Positions 48,207 to 58,014 of a stretch of 64,000 bases of DNA are shown one piece after another. Below the pieces are notes generated by a model. That model was not told the origin of the DNA, did not search any database, and saw only the letters and a list, made by a program, of their open reading frames with translations. This DNA is from Trichomonas vaginalis G3 (taxonomy: Eukaryota; Parabasalia; Trichomonadida; Trichomonadidae), in the NCBI RefSeq assembly GCF_026262505.1, contig NC_067204.1, positions 25,637,300 to 25,701,299 of the forward strand, written 5' to 3'. A program made the position numbers and the translations under genes. The number at the start of each line of letters is the position of its first letter. The stretch's first letter is position 1.

Positions 48207-48476
48207 GTGGTTTCTGTCTTTTGGTTGATCAGGAACTATGAAATTAAGTCGGACAGAAAGAAGTTCTTTCCAAAACAGACTCCAAATGAGTTGTTCGAAA
48301 AGAACTTCCTTCTGTATATGGATAATTGTAGTTACCGCACTGAAGTATGTGATTGTGATGATGGAGTTCTCGATAAATCTAAAATCGGATTAAGATTAAT
48401 TGAAAACTCAAGTAATTCTTTGAAATCTTGTGTTGTCTGGCACTATAATAACCAAAGAATGAGAATATTATGTTGA
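48207..48476 (+). other. Open stretch with coding-like composition in hAT-like element
   Basis: An open stretch without a good ATG reads KKFFPKQTPNELFEKNFLLY and LDKSKIGLRLIENSSNSLKS. Its GC content and amino-acid mix are closer to host genes than the surrounding DNA. It may be a captured gene fragment or a remnant of the element's own gene. No family recognised. Confidence 0.3.
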
Positions 48477-48491
48477 ATGATGAGTACGTGT

Positions 48492-48509
48492 GCTCGGCAT
48501 TCGCCGAGC
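48492..48509. other. GC-rich hairpin
   Basis: GCTCGGC and GCCGAGC form a 7-bp GC stem with a 4-base loop, 15 bases after the open stretch ends. It stands out in AT-rich DNA and could be a transcript end signal. Confidence 0.5.
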
Positions 48510-50579
48510 GAATTGAGTTTAACGTACTATGAAAAGTGACAAATTTGGGCTTTTTTTCCTAGGGTTATGATCTCTTCCTTTCTGCTCAATACGACAGAAA
48601 TGAAAGAATGAATTTGTACTCCCTAATTGATTACTACAATCTGTATCTATCTTTAACATAGAATTAGCTGCATTGTGATTTATACTCCAGAATTATTCAA
48701 TTTAAGATCAACCTCGTAAATTTTAATCATATTGCACCAATACTCCTACGTTGAGATAAGAACATGATTATACATACCAAAGCCCCATATTAAAAATCAA
48801 AATTTAGCACCTCCATTATGCAACCACATTATTCGTCGCAAATAAGTATATTTACGCATATTATAATGCATATTCACACAACTCGTATACATGAAAAGTT
48901 ATTAAAATCAGACAAAATTATTGCAATAAGGAAAAAAAAACAACTTTATTATATATGTTAGTAATGAATTACAAATATTTCTACAAAGAATGCTCAATAC
49001 TTCATATAATCTTCGAATATTTCTTATTACAAGTTAATACATTTTGACTCGAACATGATAAACAAAAGCTGACACGCTGATTACTACATTTATGAAAATA
49101 TAGTACGTTTCCATTCATCTGTTTACTTGTTTTTGTTGGAATAAAATCATTTTTTTTTTTTCATGAAATAAGAATTTTGCTGCGAAAGCAATATCTCTAA
49201 CAATAATTAATACATTACGTCAACTCTGGAATGAGTATTTATCAAATATGATATCAAAATCAAAAATTAGTTGTTTTTTATGAGTAAAACGATGTAAATT
49301 GATTATTTGACTAATTATCAAATACTTTGATTTTCCAAATTTTTTTCGAAATTGATTTTTTCATGTGAAAATTCAAATTGTTTAATTTCATTTTTGAAAT
49401 TTTAAATTTTTTTTGGAATTTTGAGTTGATCAATTCAGCAGAATTGATAATGCTATTGCTTTAGGGCATACCACAAGGTGATGAATAAAAGGTGAACATT
49501 AACAAATTATTTTAAATCACAAATATCATCCTCATCAACTTTAATTCTAAAAAGAACTGTACTGAATTATGAAAATGCATGATTTACATTATTAAAATCT
49601 TTGAATGAAAATAGTACAAGATAAGTTTTTATTCATTTTTAATTAGATTTAAACGAAAAACTACTCCATATTAAAATTTAAGTCGAGAAATCGTATTTTG
49701 TTCTTATTTGTTAGCATTTTGTAGACATTCTAATCTTGAATTAATTTGTTACATGATATTATTAACAAATTTAACTGAAAAAATATGTTAATATGGAATA
49801 AACCATGATTATATAAGCTATCAATGTTATATATCATATGTAAAAGATTCATATTAACTCAATTAAAAAAATGATAGATTTTCATAAAGGTTCAATCTAG
49901 GTTCGTCCGAAAATTTTGATTTTTATATAGAAGACATAGTTTCATATACATAATTAAATTTTCAAACAAATTTGATCATACCATTTATTAAGCAGGATAG
50001 TATATTAATTACTATCAGTATAAAAATATAAAAATGATTATATTTAATTATTGCATAATTTAGTCAAAGAGTTATAAGCCTCAAGTGATCGTTATCACCT
50101 TCAATGCACGTATACTTTATTGATTCATAGATATTTAATCTATGTTTGACATGTTGTTGTCGTCATTCGTTTTGTTCCCATTCTTCCTAAGTTAGAATTA
50201 GAGAATACACCATCCACATCATCTAATTTGGTCCTCAGCGATAGATTGGTTCATTTTGGAGGAGTCCCATCAGACAGTTTTCGAGCACCAAATATCAAAT
50301 TTTAATGTATACAAATCTTTAGTGATTTATCTCTTTTATGATGAGTAAAAGGTTTCTGCTCATCAACATTTGATTTCCGACATATATGATTTCTAATTGC
50401 AATTATTTACTTTCTTTTTATAATCTAACTCTGTGACTCATACCATAAATTAATTATTGGAAAGTGTCAAAATGTTTGGCACAACGCATAGCGGAAGATA
50501 CCAAACCATGCAGGGAATATGATACGTTTAAGATCTCCGAACTTTTTTTCCAAAAATTTTCTATCGTTGCCCTACCTCT

Positions 50580-50587
50580 AGTTATTT
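50580..50587 (+). repeat. 8-bp target-site duplication of hAT-like element, right
   Basis: Second exact copy of AGTTATTT. Confidence 0.85.
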
Positions 50588-50654
50588 TTGAAATCTTCTC
50601 AAACCTGATTTTTCTTTTGTAATAATCTGAAAAATATTTGATCCTATGTCGTAT

Positions 50655-51912
50655 TGTTGTAAACAGAAATTCATCAAAAGTGACACCTCAGAAAAGCTAA
50701 AATATTGAATTTTTGGAACTTTTGATAGAGCACGTTTTTAAATATTAATTAAAGTAAATGTATATTTTGTAAAAATTCTTTTTAATAAAAAAATAAAATT
50801 TTGAAGAAGAACACAAAATCTTCTGAAAAATAATATCACATAAACTCATATTATTTTCTAATATATAACTATTTTATATAAAAATCAAATTCAATGATCT
50901 TAAAAGCGAAGGATAAACCTCAAAATTTACGAATATAATGAGTGGGAATATAATGCTTATCTATCATAAAACCATATGAAATATCAATTTTTGCTTTACG
51001 CCTAATTTTTTGACGACAATTAGCAAAAAATGTTAAATGTTAACACTCAGTCCATTTGAATATAAAAATAAAATTGACTTTGATTAAATGTTTTATTTAT
51101 CATGCAATTCTTCTTGCGACCAAAGATTTGAATAAAAGTTCAAAAAATAAGATAGCTTAAAAAATAATATACGGTAGTGTTTACTAATAGATGAATAGTA
51201 TATATTAAATTCTATTAAAATGGATTTGATCCAAAAAATATATAAAATTTATGATCATAAATAAAATCGTTTTAAATTACTTCTTCATTTAAATTATAAC
51301 AATTGTTTTTTGGTTTTATATTTTTTTGGATCAAATCCATTTTAATAGAATTTATATACTATTCATCTATTAGTAAACACTACCGTATATTATTTTTTAA
51401 GCTATCTTATTTTTTGAACTTTATTCAAATCTTTGGTCGCAAGAAGAATTGCATGATAAATAAAAACATTTAATCAAAGTCAATTTTATTTTTCATATTC
51501 AAATGGACTGAGTGTTAACATTTAACATTTTTTGCTAATTGTCGTCAAAAATTAGGCGTAAAGCAAAAATTGATATTTCATATGGTTTTATGATAGATAA
51601 GCATTATATTCCCACTCATTATATTCGTAAATTTTGAGGTTTATCCTTCGCTTTTAAGATCATTGAATTTGATTTTTATATAAAATAGTTATATATTAGA
51701 AAATAATATGAGTTTATGTGATATTATTTTTCAGAAGATTTCATTCTATATGCCTATGAAAAGTACTCTCAAAACTAACTTTTTCCTAATTATAATTAAA
51801 TCTAGAATATTGTATTATGCTTAGTATTATTTCATTTTTCTCATTCAATTTAGAATTTACAAATGTCAAAAAATTGAGAGCTGTCACTTTTGATGAATTT
51901 CTGTTTATTACA
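50655..51912. mobile_element. 1.26-kb palindromic DNA transposon, copy 2 (centre inverted)
   Basis: Same ends and arms as copy 1, flanked by a GTAT duplication (50651-50654, 51913-51916). The ~95-bp centre (51233-51327) is in the opposite orientation to copies 1 and 3 relative to the outer ends. The element stops 59 bases before the Myb gene's ATG and begins 67 bases after the hAT-like element's right duplication. Confidence 0.92.
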
Positions 51913-51971
51913 GTATAATATTCAGATATGAAAATTAAAACAATCAAGATGTAAACTTAAGAAAACATAAA

Positions 51972-52775
51972 ATGGATGTTTTCGATGAAAATAATACGAC
52001 AATAAAAGAGGAAAATCCATTATCATTGGATGATCCATTTTCGGGATCGCCTTTATCAAGTACTCCAATACCAGAAACGCCTAAAAAAGAAACCACTTCT
52101 AAGAAATCAAAATGGACTCCAGAAGAAGATCGAATGCTCATTGAAAGTGTTACGAAACATGGAATGAGTAATTGGTCTCTAGTTGCTACAGAAGTGCAAG
52201 GTAGATCCGGAAAACAATGTAGAGAAAGATGGACCAATCAACTTTGTCCATCATTAAATAAAGATAACTGGACACCTCAAGAAGATCAAATTCTAATAAA
52301 ACAGCAACAGATTCATGGGAATATGTGGTCTAAAATTGCACATTTCCTTCCAGGGAGATCATCAAATTCTGTAAAGAATCGTTGGTCTTGGCTATCGAGG
52401 CACCGTTTATCTTTAACAAGTCAAATGCCATTTGCTCAACGAATGCAGGCTTCAATTCCTGCAATTAAACAAATACAAACCTCTCATTTTAAGGTGGTAC
52501 CACCAATTCCTCAAATCTATCAGACGCAACAGACTTGTCCCCAAGACATGAGTTGGGGTTCTAATACTGGATCATCAACACCAACAATTCCATTTTCCGA
52601 TCCAAATTCATATCCAAATGTTGGTAGTCAGTCATCCAGTTCTAACTTCTCTCTAGAAGATCCGTTTGAAGGCAATACGATGCAGTTTAGAAATCAAATG
52701 TCTGATCTTGAAATGGATGATGGTCCGTTATCCATGGATGATAAGTTAGATACTTACTGGGATAGCGGATTTTAA
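51972..52775 (+). CDS. R2R3 Myb-type DNA-binding protein, 267 aa
   Basis: R2 runs about residues 50-98 (KWTPEEDRMLIESVTKHGMSNW, with the recognition part GRSGKQCRERW) and R3 about 100-150 (NWTPQEDQILIKQQQIHGNMW, GRSSNSVKNRW). Both have the regular tryptophans of the fold. The N-terminus is acidic with TP motifs, and the C-terminal 110 residues are Pro/Ser/Gln-rich with an acidic end (LEMDDGPLSMDDKLDTYW) suited to activation. Trichomonads have large Myb families that bind AACG-type promoter elements. A palindromic transposon ends 59 bases upstream, so its control region may be partly transposon-derived. No clear initiator is seen between. Confidence 0.94.
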   Translation: MDVFDENNTTIKEENPLSLDDPFSGSPLSSTPIPETPKKETTSKKSKWTPEEDRMLIESVTKHGMSNWSLVATEVQGRSGKQCRERWTNQLCPSLNKDNWTPQEDQILIKQQQIHGNMWSKIAHFLPGRSSNSVKNRWSWLSRHRLSLTSQMPFAQRMQASIPAIKQIQTSHFKVVPPIPQIYQTQQTCPQDMSWGSNTGSSTPTIPFSDPNSYPNVGSQSSSSNFSLEDPFEGNTMQFRNQMSDLEMDDGPLSMDDKLDTYWDSGF

Positions 52776-53097
52776 TTGTATTTATTTTGTTTTTGTTTTG
52801 TTTGTTTTGTATTTTTAATGTAATAAATTTTATTCTTATATTCTATCCCATATTTAATGACTATTTTTAATAGTGCATAATCCTCATAATGATGGTATGA
52901 TAATAACATTATCAACACAAAATTGATCAATAATATTTGAAGTATATATTTTGTAGATCGATAATTCATTATCCAATTAATCAATTTACTATAGTTGAAG
53001 AAAATGATACAAAAAGATTTGTTTTGAAGGAGAATGAAATTTTAATGATTAAAATCAACTAACTGTAAAGAAAAGAACTATGTTCTGTATTCTACTT
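52776..53097. other. Spacer between Myb and metallothionein-like genes
   Basis: AT-rich, 3' ends of two convergent genes; a TTTTGTTTTGTTTTG-type run follows the Myb stop. Confidence 0.5.
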
Positions 53098-53421
53098 TTA
53101 GTTCTTCTTGCAGCACTGGCATCCTTCGCAGCACTTGCAGCCTTCACCACAGCAGCCATTCTTCTTGCAGCATTCGCATTGACCGCCCTTTGTGCATGCA
53201 CACTCTGGACCACATTGGCATTCTGGTCCGCACTTGCAGTTAGCACAGCATGGTGCTTTCTTGCAGCCTTCACCACAGCAGCCATTCTTCTTGCAGCACT
53301 CGCATTGACCGCCTTTTGTGCATGCACACTCTGGACCGCACTGGCATTCTGGTCCACACTTGCAGTTAGCACAGCATGGGGCCTTCTTGCAGCCTTCATT
53401 GCAGCATGAACACTGAGACAT
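53098..53421 (-). CDS. Metallothionein-like cysteine-rich protein, 107 aa
   Basis: The protein has 37 cysteines in 107 residues, no histidine or aromatic residue, and abundant CxC, CC and CxxC groups (CCANCKCGPECQCGPECACT). A 42-residue unit occurs twice almost identically, encoded by a 126-bp tandem duplication, followed by GEGCKCCEGCQCCKKN. This composition is typical of metallothioneins, which bind Zn, Cu or Cd in the cytosol; the family is defined by composition rather than strict homology. A TCACTT initiator lies 18 bases upstream of the ATG. GC content is well above the surroundings, suggesting high expression. Confidence 0.88.
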   Translation of the reverse strand: MSQCSCCNEGCKKAPCCANCKCGPECQCGPECACTKGGQCECCKKNGCCGEGCKKAPCCANCKCGPECQCGPECACTKGGQCECCKKNGCCGEGCKCCEGCQCCKKN

Positions 53422-53438
53422 TTATCTAATGTTTAAAG

Positions 53439-53439
53439 T
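53439..53439 (-). promoter_or_regulatory. Predicted transcription start (TCACTT initiator)
   Basis: TCACTT on the minus strand (53436-53441) matches the trichomonad initiator TCA(+1)Y(T/A); the A gives an 18-nt leader for the cysteine-rich gene. Confidence 0.5.
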
Positions 53440-53441
53440 GA

Positions 53442-53934
53442 AATGAATGCAAATCCAACCAATTTCTGTTCTTATTTTTTGAATAGTTGTAAATGTACAT
53501 AAGTTCTCAAATTAATTTGCTAGTGTCAAACCTCCTCATTTTCTGAAGAAAAATAACCGTTATTAATTTATGGACAATTTAATAGAGAGCTATTTCCGAT
53601 TTAGATTTAAATAAAATATTTTTCTATTGAAAAAATTGAATTTTAATAAAATCATCTTAATTTTAATCAATGATATGAAGTGTAATCTGTGTATAGGAAA
53701 CGATTTATCTCAAATATTTTGAATTGTTATGAAATTAGTAGTAGGATAGGATGGGTTTTGTGACTTTTTTTGTAAACGTAAGAATTCATACAATATCGAG
53801 CGATTTTGTATCATTTTTTTAACATATGAAGTAAAAAATGTATGATTCTTACGGTTTTTATTCTTACGTTTTTGAATATATCAAGATTTAAAAAATTTTC
53901 AAAATTGTAAGACATTTACACTCAGCCCATACAT
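53442..53934. other. AT-rich spacer, no gene seen
   Basis: Low-complexity AT-rich DNA; the left edge of the second Polinton lies somewhere near its right end. Confidence 0.45.
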
Positions 53935-54116
53935 AATGAAATAAAAATAAAATTTTTTTTAAAAAATAAACTAAAATAATTTATTTTATCTTTTATAAAA
54001 GAAGCTATATATAGATGATGTCAGATATTCCACGATTAATTAAACATTGTTTAAATCCTGAATGGAATCATGAAGTCATAATCAAAGACCCATAAACGAG
54101 TAAAAGAAATTAGAAA

Positions 54117-54481
54117 CTAATGATTATTTGAATTTATGAAATCAATTATTTGATTCATTCTTTCTTCAATCTCTTCTATTCTTTTTGTTAAATCATCTAT
54201 TTTCATTAATGAGGTGATTCTTGATTGGGGAATAGTTCAAACTAACCACTCCTTTTATTTTTTGAAATTTTGAATCCATCAACTTTAAACATTTTATTCA
54301 ATTTACACGTTGTCAATTCTTTCAAATAATTTTTATTATTGGCATAATAGTCATTAAATTCTTCAACAGATGAAAAAATTTTATTCAGTAATTGGTTTAA
54401 CAACGTTTATTTTTTGTTGAACATTTCACTTTCATTTATTTCTTCCTCCTCTGTTTCATTTATTTTTAAAATCGGTTTCAT
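54117..54481 (-). pseudogene. Small decayed Polinton coding stretches
   Basis: Minus-strand coding-like DNA includes a short coiled-coil-like peptide (MKIDDLTKRIEEIEER) and Asn/Lys-rich helical sequence. Broken; no family recognised. It lies left of palindromic element copy 3. Confidence 0.3.
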
Positions 54482-54545
54482 TTATCATTAAATAAAAATT
54501 AGAATATAAGTGATGAAATATATTTTTTAATTAATATTAAATCAG

Positions 54546-55796
54546 TGTTGTAAACAGAAATTCATCAAAAGTGACACCTCAGAAAAGCTAAAATATTGAA
54601 TTTTTGGAACTTTTGATAGAGCACGTTTTTAAATATTAATTAAAGTAAATGTATATTTTGTAAAGATTCTTTTTAATAAAAAAATAAAATTTTGAAGAAG
54701 AACACAAAATCTTCTGAAAAATAATATCACATAAACTCATATTATTTTCTAATATATAACTATTTTATATAAAAATCAAATTCAATGATCTTAAAAGCGA
54801 AGGATAAACCTCAAAATTTACGAATATAATGAGTGGGAATATAATGCTTATCTATCATAAAACCATATGAAATATCAATTTTTGCTTTACGCCTAATTTT
54901 TGACGACAATTAGCAAAAAATGTTAAATGTTAACACTCAGTCCATTGAATATGAAAAATAAAATTGACTTTGATTAAATGTTTTTATTTATCATGCAATT
55001 CTTCTTGCGACCAAAGATTTGAATAAAATTTCAAAAAATAAGATAGCTTAAAATAATATACGGTAGTGTTTACTAATAGATGAATAGTATATAAATTCTA
55101 TTAAAATGAATTTGATCCAAAAAAATATAAAACCAAAAATAATTGTTATAATTTAAATGAAGAAGTAATTTAAAACGATTTTATTTATGATGAAATTTTA
55201 TATATTTTTTGGATCAAATCCATTTTAATAGAATTTATATACTATTCATCTATTAGTAAACACTACCGTATATTATTTTTTAAGCTATCTTATTTTTTGA
55301 AATTTTATTCAAATCTTTGTCGCAAGAAGAATTGCATGATAAATAAAAAACATTTAATCAAAGTCAATTTTATTTTTCATATTCAAATGGACTGAGTGTT
55401 AACATTTAACATTTTTTGCTAATTGTCGTCAAAAATTAGGCGTAAAGCAAAAATTGATATTTCATATGGTTTTATGATAGATAAGCATTATATTCCCACT
55501 CATTATATTCGTAAATTTTGAGGTTTATCCTTCGCTTTTAAGATCATTGAATTTGATTTTTATATAAAATAGTTATATATTAGAAAATAATATGAGTTTA
55601 TGTGATATTATTTTTCAGGAGATTTCATTCTATATGCCTATGAAAAGTACTCTCAAAACTAACTTTTTCCTAATTATAATTAAATCTAGAATATTGTATT
55701 ATGCTTAGTATTATTTCATTTTTCTCATTCAATTTAGAATTTACAAATGTCAAAAAATTGAGAGCTGTCACTTTTGATGAATTTCTGTTTATTACA
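54546..55796. mobile_element. 1.25-kb palindromic DNA transposon, copy 3
   Basis: Ends and arms as in copy 1; flanked by a TCAG duplication (54542-54545, 55797-55800). Centre (55119-55210) has the same orientation as in copy 1. It inserted six bases before the ATG of a Polinton gene, so it is younger than that Polinton. Confidence 0.93.
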
Positions 55797-55802
55797 TCAG
55801 AA

Positions 55803-56025
55803 ATGGCGGCAGGATTCTTTAAAAAATTATGGGATGGAATTAAGAAAGCTGCGGGTTGGGTTCATAAAAAGATTATTAAACCCATTGCAAACTTTTTGGC
55901 ACCAGTAGCGAAAACGGCAGGAACTATCATAGGTGGAGTATTAGGTACTAAAGCAGGTAATCCGATGATGAGCACAAGCAGGTAACGCAATTGGTGGAAT
56001 AGCTGAAGAATACTTAATAAAATAG
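55803..56025 (+). pseudogene. Amphipathic capsid-associated peptide gene of Polinton 2, broken
   Basis: Starts MAAGFFKKLWDGIKKAAGWV, a strongly amphipathic, basic helix followed by a Gly-rich hydrophobic part (AKTAGTIIGGVLG). Such small proteins resemble membrane-active or capsid-internal proteins of adeno-like viruses. It is a relative of the convergent gene at 56065. Broken, about one break. Confidence 0.5.
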
Positions 56026-56064
56026 GGGGTAGATAGTGGAAAAATAAATTATTTTAAAATTATT

Positions 56065-56280
56065 TTATCTTAGTATCGGTTGTAGTCTTTGATAAACTTT
56101 TTCTCCTTTATTTAAAACTTCTCTTATTGGGGCAGCTTTTGGTGTTATTGATTCAGCAACGTCACTAATTGCTTCTTTATTCTTAAATATCCAATTTGCT
56201 CCCTTCTTCAATGTTTCCCAAACTTTACTCGCCCCTCTTTTTACTCTATCCCACAGTTTCTTAAATATACCCGCAGCCAT
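56065..56280 (-). CDS. Amphipathic capsid-associated peptide of Polinton 2, 71 aa
   Basis: Starts MAAGIFKKLWDRVKRGASKV and is almost all amphipathic basic helix, with a Val/Leu-rich end (VLNKGEKVYQRLQPILR). The first dozen residues match the neighbouring plus-strand gene (MAAGFFKKLWD), so the two are diverged duplicates placed tail to tail. A membrane-disrupting or capsid-internal role, like adenovirus protein VI, is suggested by composition and by position next to the major capsid gene. The opposite orientation means the pair arose by an inverted duplication. Confidence 0.6.
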   Translation of the reverse strand: MAAGIFKKLWDRVKRGASKVWETLKKGANWIFKNKEAISDVAESITPKAAPIREVLNKGEKVYQRLQPILR

Positions 56281-56349
56281 AGTTGATTATTTCATTAAAA
56301 TTAAAAATTCATTTTCATCTTTTAATTTTGATTTTTTATTTATTAATAA

Positions 56350-57990
56350 ATGACGACTAACTATTTAGTGCCAAACACCAAACTGATTAATGGAAATGTG
56401 TTTCATTCATTCGAAAAGATAAATGAAATATTCGCAAAGAATGACGGTAGAAGATATTATAGAGAACTTGAAAGTTCATGCTATGACTCTGATGCTCCAT
56501 ATTTTGATGATAAACAAACTCATTTAAGAATTACAAATCCAGCTCATGATGTGAACCAATTAGGTGACACATATATTAAACGCAAAGTTAAAGCAACTCT
56601 AGTTTCAAATAAAGCTTTCACATGTGATGCCGCTTTTAAATGTATGCGTTTATTCGTTGGTTACAAATCATCAAATCAAAGCTTTAAACAATTAGAAGGA
56701 GAAACCGAAAGAGGTGATGCCGGTTATCTTCAGATGGACTGCGCCCGTGAATCTTTTGCATTTGCAACATATAAACCAAAATCAGAAAGGAAAGTTAAAA
56801 AGTTTGTTCATTCGTTATATAATAATGTTCAAAAATATGATAACTCAGTATGTGGTAAATATATTGACCCTTCAGAAGTTTTCAAGAAAGCAAATGAAGA
56901 AGTTGATGTCACTTTTGATATGATTATTCCGGTAAATGATTTGTTAGCATTTCAGGCGTTCGATGATTATCCTAAATCATTTGGTGATATCATTCTTAAA
57001 TATTATGTTTTCAGGGATACTTTAGTATTTTGTCAGGTTGACCCGTTAAGAGTTGCTGATTTACAAAATTACGTTTATGAAAAGATAACTGATGAAAATT
57101 ATGAAAAGATTATGAATCATGTTTATAAATATGATCGCAAATTCCAACAAATCGGACTTCCTGCCAAATTAATTACAAGCTTAGCCGCCACATCTGCTGA
57201 CGCAATAGTTGATGGCGTTATTATTTCATGCACAAAGATGGAAGTTTTAGAGGATAAATGCATTACACCAGGATACGGTTTAATTGAAGAATCAGTTAAA
57301 GCAATACCACGTTTATTCAGTAAGGAAGATCCATTCATGATTCCAGCTCAACATATTGACGTTCGTTCACTAAATGGAGGTTGCATCACTCCTGAAGGTA
57401 TTAGCTCAGATTTCTCATACGCTCTTCATAATGTTACAGATGTTGTGTTAACATTTCCGAAGAATGCAATGCAAAGAACGGTTTTAGAAAATCCAATGCT
57501 TCGAGGTCTTCAGGTCACTATAGATTCCAGAAACTTCCCCGATCAAGCGATGACCACAGTGGGTGACATATTCTTTACACGTATGCTTCAAGCTTCTGAT
57601 TTAGATGGAGTGAATGAATGCACGGAAGAATACGAGGACTCATTAACTAGACCACTGAATGATGATGATGGCATACCATTAGCTAGAACATGGAAAGACC
57701 AAACTTCATTCTTATGCACTATTCCAGTTCAACGTGGTGGAGCTGGTATATTCTTTGATGGATTAGAAACTTTCAACTCACAAGTTACAGTACAAGTGAA
57801 AGCTTATCCAATCATTCAGGGTGAAAATGACACTTACTGTTCAAAGGTGACAAATCCTCCTCAGGTTTGGTTTACTAGGACTACATATTGGACATGGACA
57901 CCGGATGAAGGTTTGAAATATCATCCAACAGGTACACCACCGCAGTATAGAAGTTCATATGATGAAATATTGATGAATAGAAATGTTTAA
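56350..57990 (+). CDS. Major capsid protein of Polinton 2, 546 aa
   Basis: Complete frame starting MTTNYLVPNTKLINGNVFHS. Length, beta-rich composition and position just before the packaging ATPase fit the double jelly-roll major capsid protein of Polintons; there is no short diagnostic motif, so the call rests on size, context and strand-like pattern (VKATLVSNKAFTCDAAFKCM, GGCITPEGISSDFSYAL). It would form the hexon-like capsomers of an icosahedral particle. It shows no similarity by eye to the capsid region of the first Polinton, which supports separate lineages. It is the best-kept gene of this decayed element. Confidence 0.65.
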   Translation: MTTNYLVPNTKLINGNVFHSFEKINEIFAKNDGRRYYRELESSCYDSDAPYFDDKQTHLRITNPAHDVNQLGDTYIKRKVKATLVSNKAFTCDAAFKCMRLFVGYKSSNQSFKQLEGETERGDAGYLQMDCARESFAFATYKPKSERKVKKFVHSLYNNVQKYDNSVCGKYIDPSEVFKKANEEVDVTFDMIIPVNDLLAFQAFDDYPKSFGDIILKYYVFRDTLVFCQVDPLRVADLQNYVYEKITDENYEKIMNHVYKYDRKFQQIGLPAKLITSLAATSADAIVDGVIISCTKMEVLEDKCITPGYGLIEESVKAIPRLFSKEDPFMIPAQHIDVRSLNGGCITPEGISSDFSYALHNVTDVVLTFPKNAMQRTVLENPMLRGLQVTIDSRNFPDQAMTTVGDIFFTRMLQASDLDGVNECTEEYEDSLTRPLNDDDGIPLARTWKDQTSFLCTIPVQRGGAGIFFDGLETFNSQVTVQVKAYPIIQGENDTYCSKVTNPPQVWFTRTTYWTWTPDEGLKYHPTGTPPQYRSSYDEILMNRNV

Positions 57991-58014
57991 AATTATAAAT
58001 TTATTTTTGATTAA

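Larger units (their letters stand above)
47184..50579. mobile_element. 3.4-kb hAT-like DNA transposon, non-autonomous
   Basis: The ends AGAGGTAGGGCAACGATAG (47184-47202) and CTATCGTTGCCCTACCTCT (50561-50579) are perfect inverses, and an 8-bp AGTTATTT duplication flanks them. The 8-bp duplication and the AGAGGTRGGCAA-like end are hallmarks of the hAT superfamily. No hAT transposase is visible; the interior is AT-rich with a 270-bp open stretch (48207-48476) and two hairpins. It is therefore a non-autonomous or decayed copy. The intact ends suggest moderate age. Confidence 0.85.

Noticed and set aside
53080-53409. Plus-strand hydrophobic 109-aa frame
   Set aside because: Antisense shadow of the cysteine-rich gene; Ala/Leu/Thr pattern is the complement of Cys/Lys codons.
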